The notes: a model not told the origin generated them from the sequence alone. Positions 18,406 through 27,247 are shown, counted from the first letter of the stretch. The stretch: 64,000 nt of DNA from Chryseobacterium arthrosphaerae (GCF_001684965.1 NZ_MAYG01000001.1:186001-250000), one strand, 5' to 3'. Made by a program: numbers and translations.

Positions 18406-19350
18406 ATGAGAAATTTAGCATATATACTGTTTATCCTTGGGATATTTCATGTCAATGCCTGTGCCCAGGTACCCAAATCCTATTCTATAACGCAGATTGT
18501 CAACAAAACAATCGATAAGGGAGAATATGTTGATGACAGGAAGATCAGTAAAGACGATCAGGTAAGCATGGACCATCTTATTTATATCTCCAACCCTAAA
18601 AAAGACAGTATAGCTTTTTATGATTTTAATGATTCTCAGCTGTCAGAAAAGAAAGTTCCCAATATCTGCACCTTAACAAAAAATCAGAAACTGGTTTTAC
18701 TGGATTATAAAAATGAAGGTTACGATACCAAGCTTACCATTGCGTTTGATGATAAAGAAAGAAAAATAGTAATTGGGAACAAGGATGTTTTTTATCTCAA
18801 TGATTCCTACTATAAATACTTACGGAAAAATGTTGGTGAAGATCTGAATATTCCTGATCTGATTGACTTTCTGGAGGATTTTCTGACAGGATACAACCTT
18901 GATGATTTAAAATATATTGCATCCTATGGAAAATATAAACATAAGGATTTCAGAATAATCAAAGGCTATATGGAATCTTACAGAAGCCAGGCCAGTGACT
19001 ATCTCGACAAATGGAATGTAAAATTCACCTATAATAAAGCCGGGATATTGCAGAATCTTTTAAAAGAATCCACAGAAGGCGACCAGGAAATAGAAAAAAA
19101 ACTGGTGTCTGCCAATAAAGGTATTTTTAAATATACAAAACATACTAATGTTGAAAGCCGGCTTATCACAGATCGTGAAATACAGATCGATACCAACAGA
19201 AACAGGTATGATGAAAAGGTAACTTCATTTCAGGTAGGATTAGGCAAAGAAACCAGATATGAAACTGTACAAATCTCTTATAAGAATTTCCCTTCCAAAG
19301 AATTTATGCTCACTTCTGAGAGTATTTCCAATATTGCTTCATCAAAGTAG
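18406..19350 (+). CDS. secreted protein or lipoprotein, candidate immunity to the PAAR-linked toxin
   Basis: A 314-residue protein with an N-terminal signal (LAYILFILGIFHVNACAQVP). The VNAC block could be a weak lipobox. The rest is soluble and rich in Lys, Asp and Tyr, with no family I recognise (VNKTIDKGEYVDDRKISKDD, DLIDFLEDFLTGYNLDDLKY). It starts 4 nt after the PAAR-toxin gene and is the last gene of the module. Immunity proteins against peptidoglycan-acting type VI effectors are usually periplasmic and encoded directly downstream, which fits this protein. The assignment is by position only. Confidence 0.65.
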   Translation: MRNLAYILFILGIFHVNACAQVPKSYSITQIVNKTIDKGEYVDDRKISKDDQVSMDHLIYISNPKKDSIAFYDFNDSQLSEKKVPNICTLTKNQKLVLLDYKNEGYDTKLTIAFDDKERKIVIGNKDVFYLNDSYYKYLRKNVGEDLNIPDLIDFLEDFLTGYNLDDLKYIASYGKYKHKDFRIIKGYMESYRSQASDYLDKWNVKFTYNKAGILQNLLKESTEGDQEIEKKLVSANKGIFKYTKHTNVESRLITDREIQIDTNRNRYDEKVTSFQVGLGKETRYETVQISYKNFPSKEFMLTSESISNIASSK

Positions 19351-19469
19351 GTTTTAAAGTTTATAAAGGAAAATTTTTGTTGAATTTCCGCAAGTTGCAG
19401 AGAAATTGTATGGGGAATCTTTGGTTTTTATTGATTCTAGGACTGGTGTAAAAATCTTGTAGTTTCTAA

Positions 19470-19799
19470 ATGGATTCTATTAATATCATTATTAAGGTTG
19501 TAAATCCTAATACGGGGCAAAGAGTTGCTATTGATGATCTTTCCTGGTCATGCTATTCAAATTTGTGAATTAGTGAAGTTAGTAAGATGGCTCAGCTTTC
19601 AATTTATCCTAATCCAATTAACAATGGTGAATATCTGTATCTTAATAAAAAGGTAAATGAAGTTCTTATTTATAATAGTGAAGGGAAACTGATTAAGAAA
19701 TCAAACTTAAGAAGCAATTCAATATTAATAGATAATCTACTGAAGGGTATGTATTTTCTTAAAACAGAAAATACGATCCATAAATTTATAGTTAATTAA
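19470..19799 (+). pseudogene. remnant of a T9SS-sorted protein with one in-frame stop
   Basis: One reading frame runs from ATG 19470 to the stop at 19797 and is broken only by TGA at 19566-19568. The first part encodes about 32 residues (NIIIKVVNPNTGQRVAIDD). The second, from ATG 19587, is a 70-residue type A type IX secretion sorting domain: LSIYPNPINNGEYLYL at the start, VNEVLIYNSEGKLIKKS in the middle and GMYFLKTENTIHKFIV at the end. Such domains normally sit at the C-terminus of large secreted proteins, but no passenger is present here and no signal peptide is visible. I read it as a decayed 3' end. The flanks are visibly more A+T-rich than the secretion module. Confidence 0.6.
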
Positions 19800-19819
19800 T
19801 CGTGTGAATTATAAAAGGC

Positions 19820-19859
19820 AAAAAAATCCATCTTCAAAATTATTTGAGATGGATTTTTA
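19820..19859 (+). terminator. rho-independent terminator
   Basis: Arms AAAAATCCATC and GATGGATTTTT pair perfectly, with an inner TCAAA / TTTGA extension around ATTA. A run of T follows. Confidence 0.75.
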
Positions 19860-20141
19860 TAAGTTTATTTTTAACTTAAAAAGAAAAAACTGTTCAGATT
19901 TTATTTATCCTATTCTTTCATTACAAAAATAAGCGTATTTTTTTAAAAAAACAATTTTTAAACGATTGGTACATATTTATTATCCTAATTATAATATTTA
20001 AAAAAATGTAAATCAAATTATCCATTAATACTGTATTGTAAAATAAATTTTTCCGCAGTCACTTCTATATGATATTTTTTATGATAGATATATTTTTTTT
20101 GTATGGTTTTAAAAATATAAATAAAATTACCATACAAAATA

Positions 20142-20172
20142 TTTGTAGAATACTATTATATTGTTATTTTTG
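20142..20172 (+). promoter_or_regulatory. Bacteroidota sigma-A promoter of ietAS
   Basis: -33 box TTTG at 20142-20145, 19-nt spacer, -7 box TATTTTTG at 20165-20172. This matches the TTTG-N19-TAnnTTTG consensus exactly. The start codon of ietA is 21 nt after the -7 box, so the leader would be very short. Confidence 0.75.
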
Positions 20173-20193
20173 TAGGGTAGATTTTATAATACA

Positions 20194-21327
20194 ATGAATA
20201 AAGAACTAAACAAAACTGATAATATATCTAAATATTTAATAGATCTTGTAACTGCAGGGATTACTGGTGATACTAGAAAAGTTGAAGTGATTTCTCTTAG
20301 TTTAGCAAGGTCTATTAGAAAATCAGATCCTGATGTTTCGTCTTCAATACAAAACATACTTGCTCTAAATTCTTCTGCAGGAAGCAGTGCAGTAAGAAGT
20401 CATGGTAATATACCTATTCCTACTGATAATGATACACATTTAGAAATGGCTCGCATTATTAAGCCTCATTCGGATGGAGGAGTGCTTCCTGTTTTTAATG
20501 AGAAAATAAATATGTGGATTAATGATATCTTGGAAGAAAGAAACAACTTGAATACATTGTTAGCTTTTGATATAAGTCCTTCTACTAATTTATTGTTAAT
20601 AGGACAACCTGGAACGGGTAAAACAATGCTTGCTCATTATATTGCATCTAAGCTTAATAAAAATTTAGTTATAATGGATCTTTCATCAAGTATTTCTAAT
20701 TTAATGGGAAAAACAGGTCATAACATAAAAAAGGTTCTTAATTATGCAAAAGATACAGGAGCTGTATTGCTATTAGATGAGTTTGACGCAATTGCTAAGA
20801 AAAGAGATGACCAAACAGACCTTGGTGAAATAAAAAGAGTTGTAAATGTTCTTCTAATGGAGTTGGAGGATTGGCCGATTTCTTCAATGTTGATTGCAAC
20901 AAGCAATCACCCTGAATTGCTAGATAGGGCGATATGGAGAAGATTTGATCATGTAATAGAGGTTCCTTTACCATCAACAGAGGAAATAATCAAAATATTA
21001 AATCAAAACCTCATTCAATTTTTAAATGATGATTTAAACAATATTTCCATTTTGCAGTTGCTTGCAGGGTTGCTTGATGGGAAAAGCGCAGCTGATATAT
21101 GTAAATTTACAAATAATGTTAAACGCCGTGTTGCCTTAAAAGACGAAGAGTTGATTATAGCATCACTTAATGAACTTGAGTCATATTCGGCAGATAAAAA
21201 AGTTCGAGGAAAATTTTGCATTCTTGCCAAAGAAATGTTAGGAAAAAAAATCACTGTAAGAAAACTTTCAGAAATAACCGGCCTAAGTACGGCGGGTGTA
21301 CAGCATCATATCTCTAAAATAAAATAA
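20194..21327 (+). CDS. ietA: IetA-like AAA+ ATPase
   Basis: A 377-residue AAA+ ATPase. A helical N-terminal part (about 1-110) precedes the ATPase core with Walker A GQPGTGKT (about 136-144), Walker B VLLLDEFDA (about 190-198), sensor IATSNHPE and arginine-finger region AIWRRFDH. A C-terminal helix-turn-helix-like end (VRKLSEITGLSTAGVQHHISK) is present. It sits 6 nt before a subtilase gene, the arrangement of IetA-IetS pairs, described first as a plasmid stability/toxin-antitoxin system in Agrobacterium and later as an anti-phage system. The ATPase is thought to control the protease. Assignment rests on gene order and domain pair. Confidence 0.82.
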   Translation: MNKELNKTDNISKYLIDLVTAGITGDTRKVEVISLSLARSIRKSDPDVSSSIQNILALNSSAGSSAVRSHGNIPIPTDNDTHLEMARIIKPHSDGGVLPVFNEKINMWINDILEERNNLNTLLAFDISPSTNLLLIGQPGTGKTMLAHYIASKLNKNLVIMDLSSSISNLMGKTGHNIKKVLNYAKDTGAVLLLDEFDAIAKKRDDQTDLGEIKRVVNVLLMELEDWPISSMLIATSNHPELLDRAIWRRFDHVIEVPLPSTEEIIKILNQNLIQFLNDDLNNISILQLLAGLLDGKSAADICKFTNNVKRRVALKDEELIIASLNELESYSADKKVRGKFCILAKEMLGKKITVRKLSEITGLSTAGVQHHISKIK

Positions 21328-21333
21328 CTTAAT

Positions 21334-23622
21334 ATGAATAATAACCGAAAACCAATATTATATAAAGGAGAAGTTTATAGCAAACCTGTTTCGAAAAATG
21401 GCGGAGGAGGTCCTCTAAAACTTCCTATTTCTTATGAGGAAGCAAGGTATCGAATTAAGAATGATATCGATAAGGTTCATGATACAATTCGGAGTTTGCC
21501 AGAAACATCAAAGTTGCCTAATGAAATTGTTGTTTGTATAAGAATGCATCCTGACTTTTCTGCAAAGAGCTATTATCCAGATTCTCTTTTTGATGGAAAT
21601 AATGAGAAATTTGGATTACAAGAAGTTGGTTCAAGAATTTGGAGGACAGAAGATAGTGAGGATCAAAATGAATTTGAGGAATCAGGAAAACTTTTTTTTG
21701 TAAGAGGAACGGAACAAGCATTGGATAAATTAAAGAATCATTTAGATAGACCGCCATTCAGATTGACAAAAAAATTTACTGAAGATGTAAGGAAAATTGT
21801 AAGTATTGATTTATTATCTGAAGAAGAACAAATACTGGGAATACCTGATGATTGGGAAAGAGGGTGTTTAGAAGCTGTACTTCACCCTTTTGAGATAGAT
21901 TATGAAATAGCTTTTGATCATTTCATGAGTGTTCTAAATTCATCCGGTGTAGATGTTGAAAGTATAAAATGTAAACAATATGATGAGGGAGTGACGTTTA
22001 TTAGTCTTTACGGAGATCGAGAAGTTGTAAGGGCTTTATCCGGATATAATCCATTGCGAACATTACATCCTTTAGAAGCAAGAGATTTTAGCTCTATCGA
22101 AAGGGGAACTCCTATGAGTGGTGCTCCAATTCCTCCGCAATTTACGGGGAAATCCTCAATTGTTGTTGGTGTTATAGATGGGGGGTATATTCCAGGAAAT
22201 CCAGCATTAGATCCATATGTAGAATCTGAAGATTCAGTTCCAGGTATAGCAGTAGAATACTATCAGCAACATGGTACTCAGGTAACTAGTGCAGTTTTAT
22301 ACGGTGCGCTAAATAAATATAAAAATACAGATACCTTACCAGAGCCTAAGGTAAGTGTAAAGAATTTCAGGGTACTGTCCTCTGATACTTCTGATCCTGA
22401 TCTTTACGAAGTAATTGATGCTATAGAAAAAATTGTTCCTGAAAATGACAACATTAAAATATATAATCTAAGTATGGGGCCTGCGGGACCGATATTAGAT
22501 GATCATATAAGTCGATTTACATTTGCTTGCGATTTGCTTATTCAAAAATATAGTGTCCTATTTTGTACGGCAGTAGGAAATGATGGTCATATAGCTGGTT
22601 ATAACAGAATACAAGCTCCTGCAGATATGGTTAATGGTCTTGCTGTTGGTGCATATTCAAAAATTGATGCTGAGATTACTAGAGCTCCATATAGTTGTAT
22701 CGGTCCAGGAAGAGAGGGGAATAAATTAAAGCCTGATTTATCAGCATTTGGTGGATGCGCTCAAAACCCAATACAGTTAATGGGTGAAAATCAAGATTTA
22801 AGAATTTTGACAACTGGAACGAGTTTTTCAAGTCCTTTAGTTTCTGCAGCGAGCGCTCATTTGGTAGGCTATAGCAATGATACTATTAATAGTTTCGTTG
22901 CAAGAGTATTGCTCATACATGGTGTATCTGAGACTACTGATAGTCATAGTTTTGAATTAGGACATGGAATACTGCCAGATGATATTCAGCAGCTTGTCAC
23001 GTGTCCTGCATCTTCTTATACAATTATATATAGTGGAGAAGTAGAGCCGGGTAAATTTATAGAATTGCCTATCCCTTGGACCGAAGAAATAGATAAGGGC
23101 AAAGTGAATTTTCGATGGACGGTTTCGACTCAAACTAATGTAGACCCACAAAGTCCCGATGATTACTCAACATCTTCTGTGGTGACTTCTTTTTATCCCC
23201 ATACCTCAAAATTTAAATTTAAAAATGGTGGATCAACGAAGATTGTTGATGTTGTGAAAAATCCAGATAAGGAAGTTGAACTTCTGTCGACAGGGTGGTT
23301 TAGAGAATCTCCTTTTCCTGTAAGTGAATCTGGGCAAACTCCTTATCAAGTAGAAAATGATTTACGCGCTGATTTTAAGTGGGATAGTATGGACACTAGA
23401 AGAAAAAATAAAAATGCAGATAATGTATATAATCCTATGTTTCATTTACATGCTCTAGAGCGTGGAAAAAGATATAAATCTGAAAAAATAAAATATACAT
23501 TAGTTTTAACTGTAACAACTCCTAAGTCAGAAGTAGATTTGTATAGTAAGGTTAGAGCTAAATATTCGGCATTGCTTCCTATTAGTTTAGATCTTGAAAA
23601 TAGAATCTCTGTCACGTCATAA
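21334..23622 (+). CDS. ietS: IetS-like subtilisin-family serine protease
   Basis: A 762-residue cytoplasmic S8 protease without signal peptide or obvious propeptide cleavage site. The catalytic triad is visible: Asp282 in VGVIDGGY, His313 in YYQQHGTQVTSA and Ser497 in GTSFSSP, with the oxyanion Asn in AVGNDGH near 410. About 270 residues precede the catalytic domain and about 220 follow it, both without recognisable family, probably for target sensing and ATPase contact. It follows the AAA gene by 6 nt. In Iet systems the protease is the likely killer and the ATPase its controller. The pair is more A+T-rich than flanking genes and ends beside a tRNA gene, which suggests horizontal gain. Confidence 0.83.
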   Translation: MNNNRKPILYKGEVYSKPVSKNGGGGPLKLPISYEEARYRIKNDIDKVHDTIRSLPETSKLPNEIVVCIRMHPDFSAKSYYPDSLFDGNNEKFGLQEVGSRIWRTEDSEDQNEFEESGKLFFVRGTEQALDKLKNHLDRPPFRLTKKFTEDVRKIVSIDLLSEEEQILGIPDDWERGCLEAVLHPFEIDYEIAFDHFMSVLNSSGVDVESIKCKQYDEGVTFISLYGDREVVRALSGYNPLRTLHPLEARDFSSIERGTPMSGAPIPPQFTGKSSIVVGVIDGGYIPGNPALDPYVESEDSVPGIAVEYYQQHGTQVTSAVLYGALNKYKNTDTLPEPKVSVKNFRVLSSDTSDPDLYEVIDAIEKIVPENDNIKIYNLSMGPAGPILDDHISRFTFACDLLIQKYSVLFCTAVGNDGHIAGYNRIQAPADMVNGLAVGAYSKIDAEITRAPYSCIGPGREGNKLKPDLSAFGGCAQNPIQLMGENQDLRILTTGTSFSSPLVSAASAHLVGYSNDTINSFVARVLLIHGVSETTDSHSFELGHGILPDDIQQLVTCPASSYTIIYSGEVEPGKFIELPIPWTEEIDKGKVNFRWTVSTQTNVDPQSPDDYSTSSVVTSFYPHTSKFKFKNGGSTKIVDVVKNPDKEVELLSTGWFRESPFPVSESGQTPYQVENDLRADFKWDSMDTRRKNKNADNVYNPMFHLHALERGKRYKSEKIKYTLVLTVTTPKSEVDLYSKVRAKYSALLPISLDLENRISVTS

Positions 23623-23673
23623 TGACAATCGTTAACAAAAAATATCAGCCACCTTTTGACCACCCTAAAAATC

Positions 23674-23711
23674 AAAAACCTCTGAAAATCAAAAGATTTC
23701 AGAGGTTTTTT
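23674..23711. terminator. bidirectional terminator between ietS and tRNA-Leu
   Basis: AAAAACCTCTGAAAATC and GATTTCAGAGGTTTTTT form a long stem with A and T runs on either side, so it can stop both the plus-strand ietS transcript and the minus-strand tRNA transcript. It lies 2 nt from the tRNA 3' end. Confidence 0.8.
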
Positions 23712-23712
23712 G

Positions 23713-23792
23713 TACCCAGGACCGGGATCGAACCGGTACTCCTAAGAACTGGTGTTTGAGACCAGCGCGTCTACCAATTCCGCCACCTGGGC
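23713..23792 (-). tRNA. tRNA-Leu (anticodon CAA)
   Basis: Read on the minus strand, 80 nt fold as a leucine tRNA. Acceptor GCCCAGG pairs with CCTGGGT. The D-arm (GGCGGAATTGGTAGACGC) is typical of Leu isoacceptors. The anticodon stem is CTGGT / ACCAG around the loop CTCAAAC (anticodon CAA). A class II variable arm follows, then the T-arm GGTTCGATCCC. CCA is not encoded, as is usual in this phylum. It reads UUG codons. The 3' end borders the ietAS island, a common integration position, though I found no second copy of the tRNA end in the window. Confidence 0.95.
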
Positions 23793-23835
23793 TTGATGTT
23801 TACTCCAAACATGGTGTTTGTTTCAAATTGGTGTG

Positions 23836-23865
23836 CAAATATAGGAACTTTTTTGAATGTTCAAA
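23836..23865 (-). promoter_or_regulatory. promoter of tRNA-Leu
   Basis: On the minus strand, TTTG (forward 23862-23865), an 18-nt spacer and TATATTTG (forward 23836-23843). The expected start lies about 37 nt before the mature tRNA 5' end. Confidence 0.7.
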
Positions 23866-23884
23866 AGCTTTTTAAAACATTTTT

Positions 23885-24652
23885 TTAAAAATTAATTTCC
23901 AAACCATCGTAGGCAAGGTGCATTCCGGGTGGAAGTTGTTTATCTTCAATGTCATGCAGGCCTAAGTGATGGCTGATATGGGTTAAAAATAATTTTTTAG
24001 GTTTCAGCTCTTCAAAGAGCTTAATAACATCCGGAAGGATAAAATGTGCAGGATGCGGGTCAAATTTTCTGATGCAGTTTAAAATCAATACATCTAAATT
24101 CTTCAGTTTTTCCTTTTCCGTGTCAGAAATAAAGCCTGCATCGGTGATATAGGCCAGATTTTTAAACTTATACCCGAAGACCGTAATTTTATAATGAATT
24201 ACTTCAACAGGAGTGATCTCGGTATCCAGAACCTTGAAAGGTTTATTTTCTATCTCGTGAAGCTCAAAGGCGGGTGCACCCGGGTATCGTACATCGGCAA
24301 AAGCATAAGGAAACCTGTTTTTTATTTCATGGGCTACTCTTGAATAACAGTAAAGGGGAACATCTTTTCCGCTTTTAAAGATCAGTGGGCGCATATCATC
24401 GAGCCCGATTACGTGGTCGTTGTGTTCGTGAGTGATGAGTGCAATGTCTACGGTATGTTCGTGGTTGCTAAGCATTTGCTGCCTGAAATCCGGGCCGCAG
24501 TCGATAAGAATCTTTTTATTTTCCTCCGTAGTAACCATTACGGAAGAACGCAAACGTTTGTCTTTGGGATTTTCGGAAGTACACACTTCACATGTACAGC
24601 CTATAACGGGCACACCTTGGGAAGTACCGGTTCCTAAAAATTTCAACTTCAT
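23885..24652 (-). CDS. MBL-fold metallo-hydrolase (PhnP-like)
   Basis: I place the start at 24652, giving 255 residues beginning MKLKFLGTGTSQGVPVIGC. The longer frame to 24700 would leave only 6 nt to the divergent gene. The metal-binding motif is THEHNDHVIGLDD, with a second site in ILPDVIKLF and FLTHISHHLGL. An N-terminal Cys pair (GCTCEVC) is typical of the PhnP / phosphoribosyl cyclic phosphodiesterase branch of the beta-lactamase fold. No phosphonate genes lie nearby, so the natural substrate is unknown. It is divergent from the 475-residue gene. Confidence 0.82.
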   Translation of the reverse strand: MKLKFLGTGTSQGVPVIGCTCEVCTSENPKDKRLRSSVMVTTEENKKILIDCGPDFRQQMLSNHEHTVDIALITHEHNDHVIGLDDMRPLIFKSGKDVPLYCYSRVAHEIKNRFPYAFADVRYPGAPAFELHEIENKPFKVLDTEITPVEVIHYKITVFGYKFKNLAYITDAGFISDTEKEKLKNLDVLILNCIRKFDPHPAHFILPDVIKLFEELKPKKLFLTHISHHLGLHDIEDKQLPPGMHLAYDGLEINF

Positions 24653-24706
24653 TTTGTTTTGAGGTTGGTTTAATTTTGGTAAATTTACAAAAAATTTCAT
24701 GTCCTA

Positions 24707-26134
24707 ATGTATCAGAAACTAACTCCCAAACAAAAAGCATTAACAATTAATCTAGATCCTACTATTTATGGTACTTTCGCAGAAATTGGAGCAGGGCAGG
24801 AGACTGTTCGTCACTTTTTTAGAGCTGGGGGAGCTTCCGGTACGATCGCTAAGGCAATGTCTGCTTATGATAAAGATTTTAGTGATGCCATTTACGGAAA
24901 AGAAGTAAAAAACAGGTACGTTACCCAGAACAGACTTCGCAAAATGCTCCGTTATGAAGTCGCTCTGATCGAAGAAAGAATTTCCAGGGATAATAATCCT
25001 GACCGTAAATTTTTCTCTTATGCCAACACTGTAACGACGATCAATTTTGATAAAACAGTTAGAGGCCACGGCTGGGTGGGAATCCGTTTTCAGACGAAAG
25101 AAAATGAAGATTACAATGAAATTGTCATTCACGTAAAATTCAAGGAGAATGATGCCACTCTTCAGCAGGAAACTTTAGGAAATCTCGGGGTAAACCTTAT
25201 TTTCGGGGCTTTTAATTACTTTGATAATCCCAGAACTTTAGTAGAATCCCTATACGACGATATTGCGAAAGACAACCTGGAAATTGATATGATCGATTTC
25301 AGCGGACCTGCTTTTTCCTATGTTGATAACAGGCTGATGTCCCTTCAATTGGTAAAGAACGGGATGACTGATGCGGTAATTTTTAATTCCCAGGGCAATA
25401 ATATGCTTCCGGCAGATGTGCTGTACAAGAAAAATATTTTTGCGGTAAGAGGAAGTTTCAGACCGGTAACAAAAGTAAACATTGATATGCTTAAAAATGG
25501 GATGGATATGTTTTTCAAAGATGCCATCTGTACCCATGAAGAAACAGAAGTCCTTATTGAAATTACCATTTCTAACCTGAGAGCAGACGGAGATATTGAT
25601 GAAAGGGATTTCCTGGATAGAGTAGATATCCTTGGTAAACTGGGCTATACTGTTATCATTTCAAACTTCTCAGAATATTACAGGCTGATCGACTACTTTG
25701 CCTCTTATACAAGCGGGGATATCGGAGTTGCAATGGGGGTAAATAACCTGTTGATGGTATTTGACGAGAAATACTATAAGAATCTGTCTGGAGGAATTCT
25801 TGAAGCATTCGGGAAATTCTTCAGAAACGGAATGAGAGTGTATCTCTATCCTTATAAAGATCCTGAAACCCACCAGTTACTGGATTCTTCAAACCTTAAA
25901 GTGGAGGAGAACCTTAAAGAACTGTATAAATATTTCAAACGTAACAACCGTATTGTAGATATTACCAATTATAACCCGGAATTTTTAGAAATTTATTCAA
26001 GGGAGATATTGAGAAAAATCGCATGTTGTACCAAAGGTTGGGAAACTCAGGTTCCGGAAGGCGTGGCAGAAATGATCAAAGAGCGTGGAATGTTCGGTTA
26101 TAAAGAAGAACTATCCTTAAAACAATTCTCTTAA
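24707..26134 (+). CDS. conserved Bacteroidota protein of unknown function, 475 residues
   Basis: A soluble 475-residue protein without signal peptide, beginning MYQKLTPKQKALTINLDPTI. Blocks include IGAGQETVRHFFRAGGASGT, YVTQNRLRKMLRYEVALIEERI and FDKTVRGHGWVGIRFQ. I believe related proteins occur widely in Bacteroidota and are sometimes labelled as TonB receptor or nicotinate-nucleotide adenylyltransferase, but nothing here supports either label: there is no barrel, signal or HxGH motif. A -7-like box TAATTTTG lies at 24671-24678. The next gene begins 13 nt downstream, so the two are probably co-transcribed. Confidence 0.75.
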   Translation: MYQKLTPKQKALTINLDPTIYGTFAEIGAGQETVRHFFRAGGASGTIAKAMSAYDKDFSDAIYGKEVKNRYVTQNRLRKMLRYEVALIEERISRDNNPDRKFFSYANTVTTINFDKTVRGHGWVGIRFQTKENEDYNEIVIHVKFKENDATLQQETLGNLGVNLIFGAFNYFDNPRTLVESLYDDIAKDNLEIDMIDFSGPAFSYVDNRLMSLQLVKNGMTDAVIFNSQGNNMLPADVLYKKNIFAVRGSFRPVTKVNIDMLKNGMDMFFKDAICTHEETEVLIEITISNLRADGDIDERDFLDRVDILGKLGYTVIISNFSEYYRLIDYFASYTSGDIGVAMGVNNLLMVFDEKYYKNLSGGILEAFGKFFRNGMRVYLYPYKDPETHQLLDSSNLKVEENLKELYKYFKRNNRIVDITNYNPEFLEIYSREILRKIACCTKGWETQVPEGVAEMIKERGMFGYKEELSLKQFS

Positions 26135-26147
26135 AACAATATATACA

Positions 26148-26597
26148 ATGTCAGAATTAAAGAAAAGACTTTCCTCAATTCTTGAAAGTCCTAAGCATAA
26201 TACGGAAGAAAAACTTGAAAAAGTTTGTCATCTGCTGGATCAGGAGATTTCTTATTTCAACTGGACAGGGTTTTACTTCAAAAACGGAGATAAGGATGAA
26301 TTGATTCTCGGGCCTTATGTGGGAGCACCTACTGACCACACCATTATTCCTTATGGAAAAGGAATTTGCGGTCAGGTTGCCGTTTCCAACGAAACATTTG
26401 TGGTTCCTGATGTAAATGAAGAAAGCAATTACCTGAGCTGCTCAATAGATACAAAAGCAGAAATTGTAGTTCCTATTTTCAAAGACGGGAAAAATATCGG
26501 ACAGATTGATATTGATTCTCATACCGTAGATCCTTTCACGGATGAAGACCGTGAATTGCTGGAATGGCTTTGTAATGAAGTGTCAAAAATTTTGTAA
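26148..26597 (+). CDS. GAF-domain protein, free methionine-(R)-sulfoxide reductase type
   Basis: A 149-residue single GAF domain. The signature matches fRMsr enzymes: NWTGFYF, LILGPYVGAPTDHTIIPYG, GICGQVAVSNETFVVPDV (first Cys), NYLSCSIDTKAEIVVPI (catalytic Cys, equivalent to the IACDS Cys of E. coli YebR) and IGQIDIDSHTVDPF. These enzymes reduce free methionine-R-sulfoxide and so repair oxidative damage in the cytoplasm. It follows the 475-residue gene by 13 nt and ends at a terminator. Confidence 0.88.
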   Translation: MSELKKRLSSILESPKHNTEEKLEKVCHLLDQEISYFNWTGFYFKNGDKDELILGPYVGAPTDHTIIPYGKGICGQVAVSNETFVVPDVNEESNYLSCSIDTKAEIVVPIFKDGKNIGQIDIDSHTVDPFTDEDRELLEWLCNEVSKIL

Positions 26598-26619
26598 GCA
26601 GATTCAACAAGAATATATG

Positions 26620-26652
26620 AAACTCCGGTCATAAGATCCGGAGTTTTTATTT
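26620..26652 (+). terminator. rho-independent terminator between convergent genes
   Basis: Nine-pair stem AAACTCCGG / CCGGAGTTT with a 9-nt loop and a following T run on the plus strand. Confidence 0.8.
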
Positions 26653-26653
26653 T

Positions 26654-27121
26654 TTATGGGTTGTTGGTCGTGATAACAAACATAATTAAAGGCTCATCAC
26701 CAGTGTTTTCAACGGAATGATAGCCTGTGGAACTGATCGCTGTAATATCACCTTTCTGAAGTGTTTTTGTGCGGATAGGGCCTTCTGTTCCTGTTCTTTC
26801 ACGATATTCTCCTGTTCCGTGTACCACCACATACAGCTCTTCTTCATTCCTTTCATGATGAGTGTGAAACCCGGATTCATCGCCTTTGTTTAATAAAACC
26901 ATATAAGCTGCCAGTCGGTTATTGGCCAGCTCCTTCTGGCCAAACATCTGTATCATATGCACGGTTCCGTTTCCTCCATACATGTTTTCACGTTTGTCGA
27001 TGCGTGTAAAGGTTCGTTCATCCTTTCCAAATGGCATCACATAAAGACGGATGTATTTCGAAACCTCCTGTATAACGTGCTCAAATTCTTCTCCTTCAGA
27101 TAATAGTACAGTACCAGACAT
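26654..27121 (-). CDS. cupin-domain protein
   Basis: A 155-residue single-domain cupin. Motif 1 is GFHTHHERNEEELYVVVHGTGEY (metal ligands His, His, Glu) and motif 2 is STGYHSVENTGDEPLIMFV (last His). A short N-terminal extension (LLSEGEEFEHVIQEVSKYIRL) precedes it. No catalytic partner lies nearby. It could be a dioxygenase, isomerase or sugar-binding cupin, and sequence alone does not decide. It is convergent with the GAF gene. Confidence 0.85.
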   Translation of the reverse strand: MSGTVLLSEGEEFEHVIQEVSKYIRLYVMPFGKDERTFTRIDKRENMYGGNGTVHMIQMFGQKELANNRLAAYMVLLNKGDESGFHTHHERNEEELYVVVHGTGEYRERTGTEGPIRTKTLQKGDITAISSTGYHSVENTGDEPLIMFVITTNNP

Positions 27122-27226
27122 TTATTTTAAATATTAATGTAGAACAATGTACCAAAAATTGCAGAATAAGACAATAAGCAATTTTCATTAAAGATATTTT
27201 CTATCAGGTTGGTGAAGTGTCGGTGT

Positions 27227-27247
27227 TGAGTTTTGAGTTTTGAGTTT
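27227..27247. repeat. three tandem 7-nt units (TGAGTTT)
   Basis: Perfect heptamer repeat, followed at once by CAAAAACTCA which could fold back on it. Confidence 0.7.

Larger units (their letters stand above)
19800..20193. other. A+T-rich intergenic region before the ietAS pair
   Basis: This 394-nt gap is very A+T-rich. It holds a terminator at its left end (19820-19859) and a consensus promoter at its right end (20142-20172), both listed separately. The block between them contains long A and T runs and the near-repeat ATGGTTTTAAAAATATAAAT / ACCATACAAAATATTTG, but no open frame or RNA that I can support. Confidence 0.5.

Noticed and set aside
23713..23792. attachment-site duplication at tRNA-Leu
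   Set aside because: The 3' end of the tRNA occurs once in the window. The other border of a possible island could not be fixed by a direct repeat.
24413..24662. plus-strand ORFs opposite the MBL gene
   Set aside because: They are shadows of a well-supported minus-strand gene and show no domain or start signals.
24653..24700. longer N-terminus for the MBL-fold hydrolase
   Set aside because: The extension lacks conserved sequence and would leave 6 nt to the divergent gene. The family start MKLKFLGTG is at 24652.
24707..26134. TonB receptor or NadD function
   Set aside because: No signal peptide, barrel or nucleotidyltransferase motif. These labels seem to be carried over from automatic annotation.
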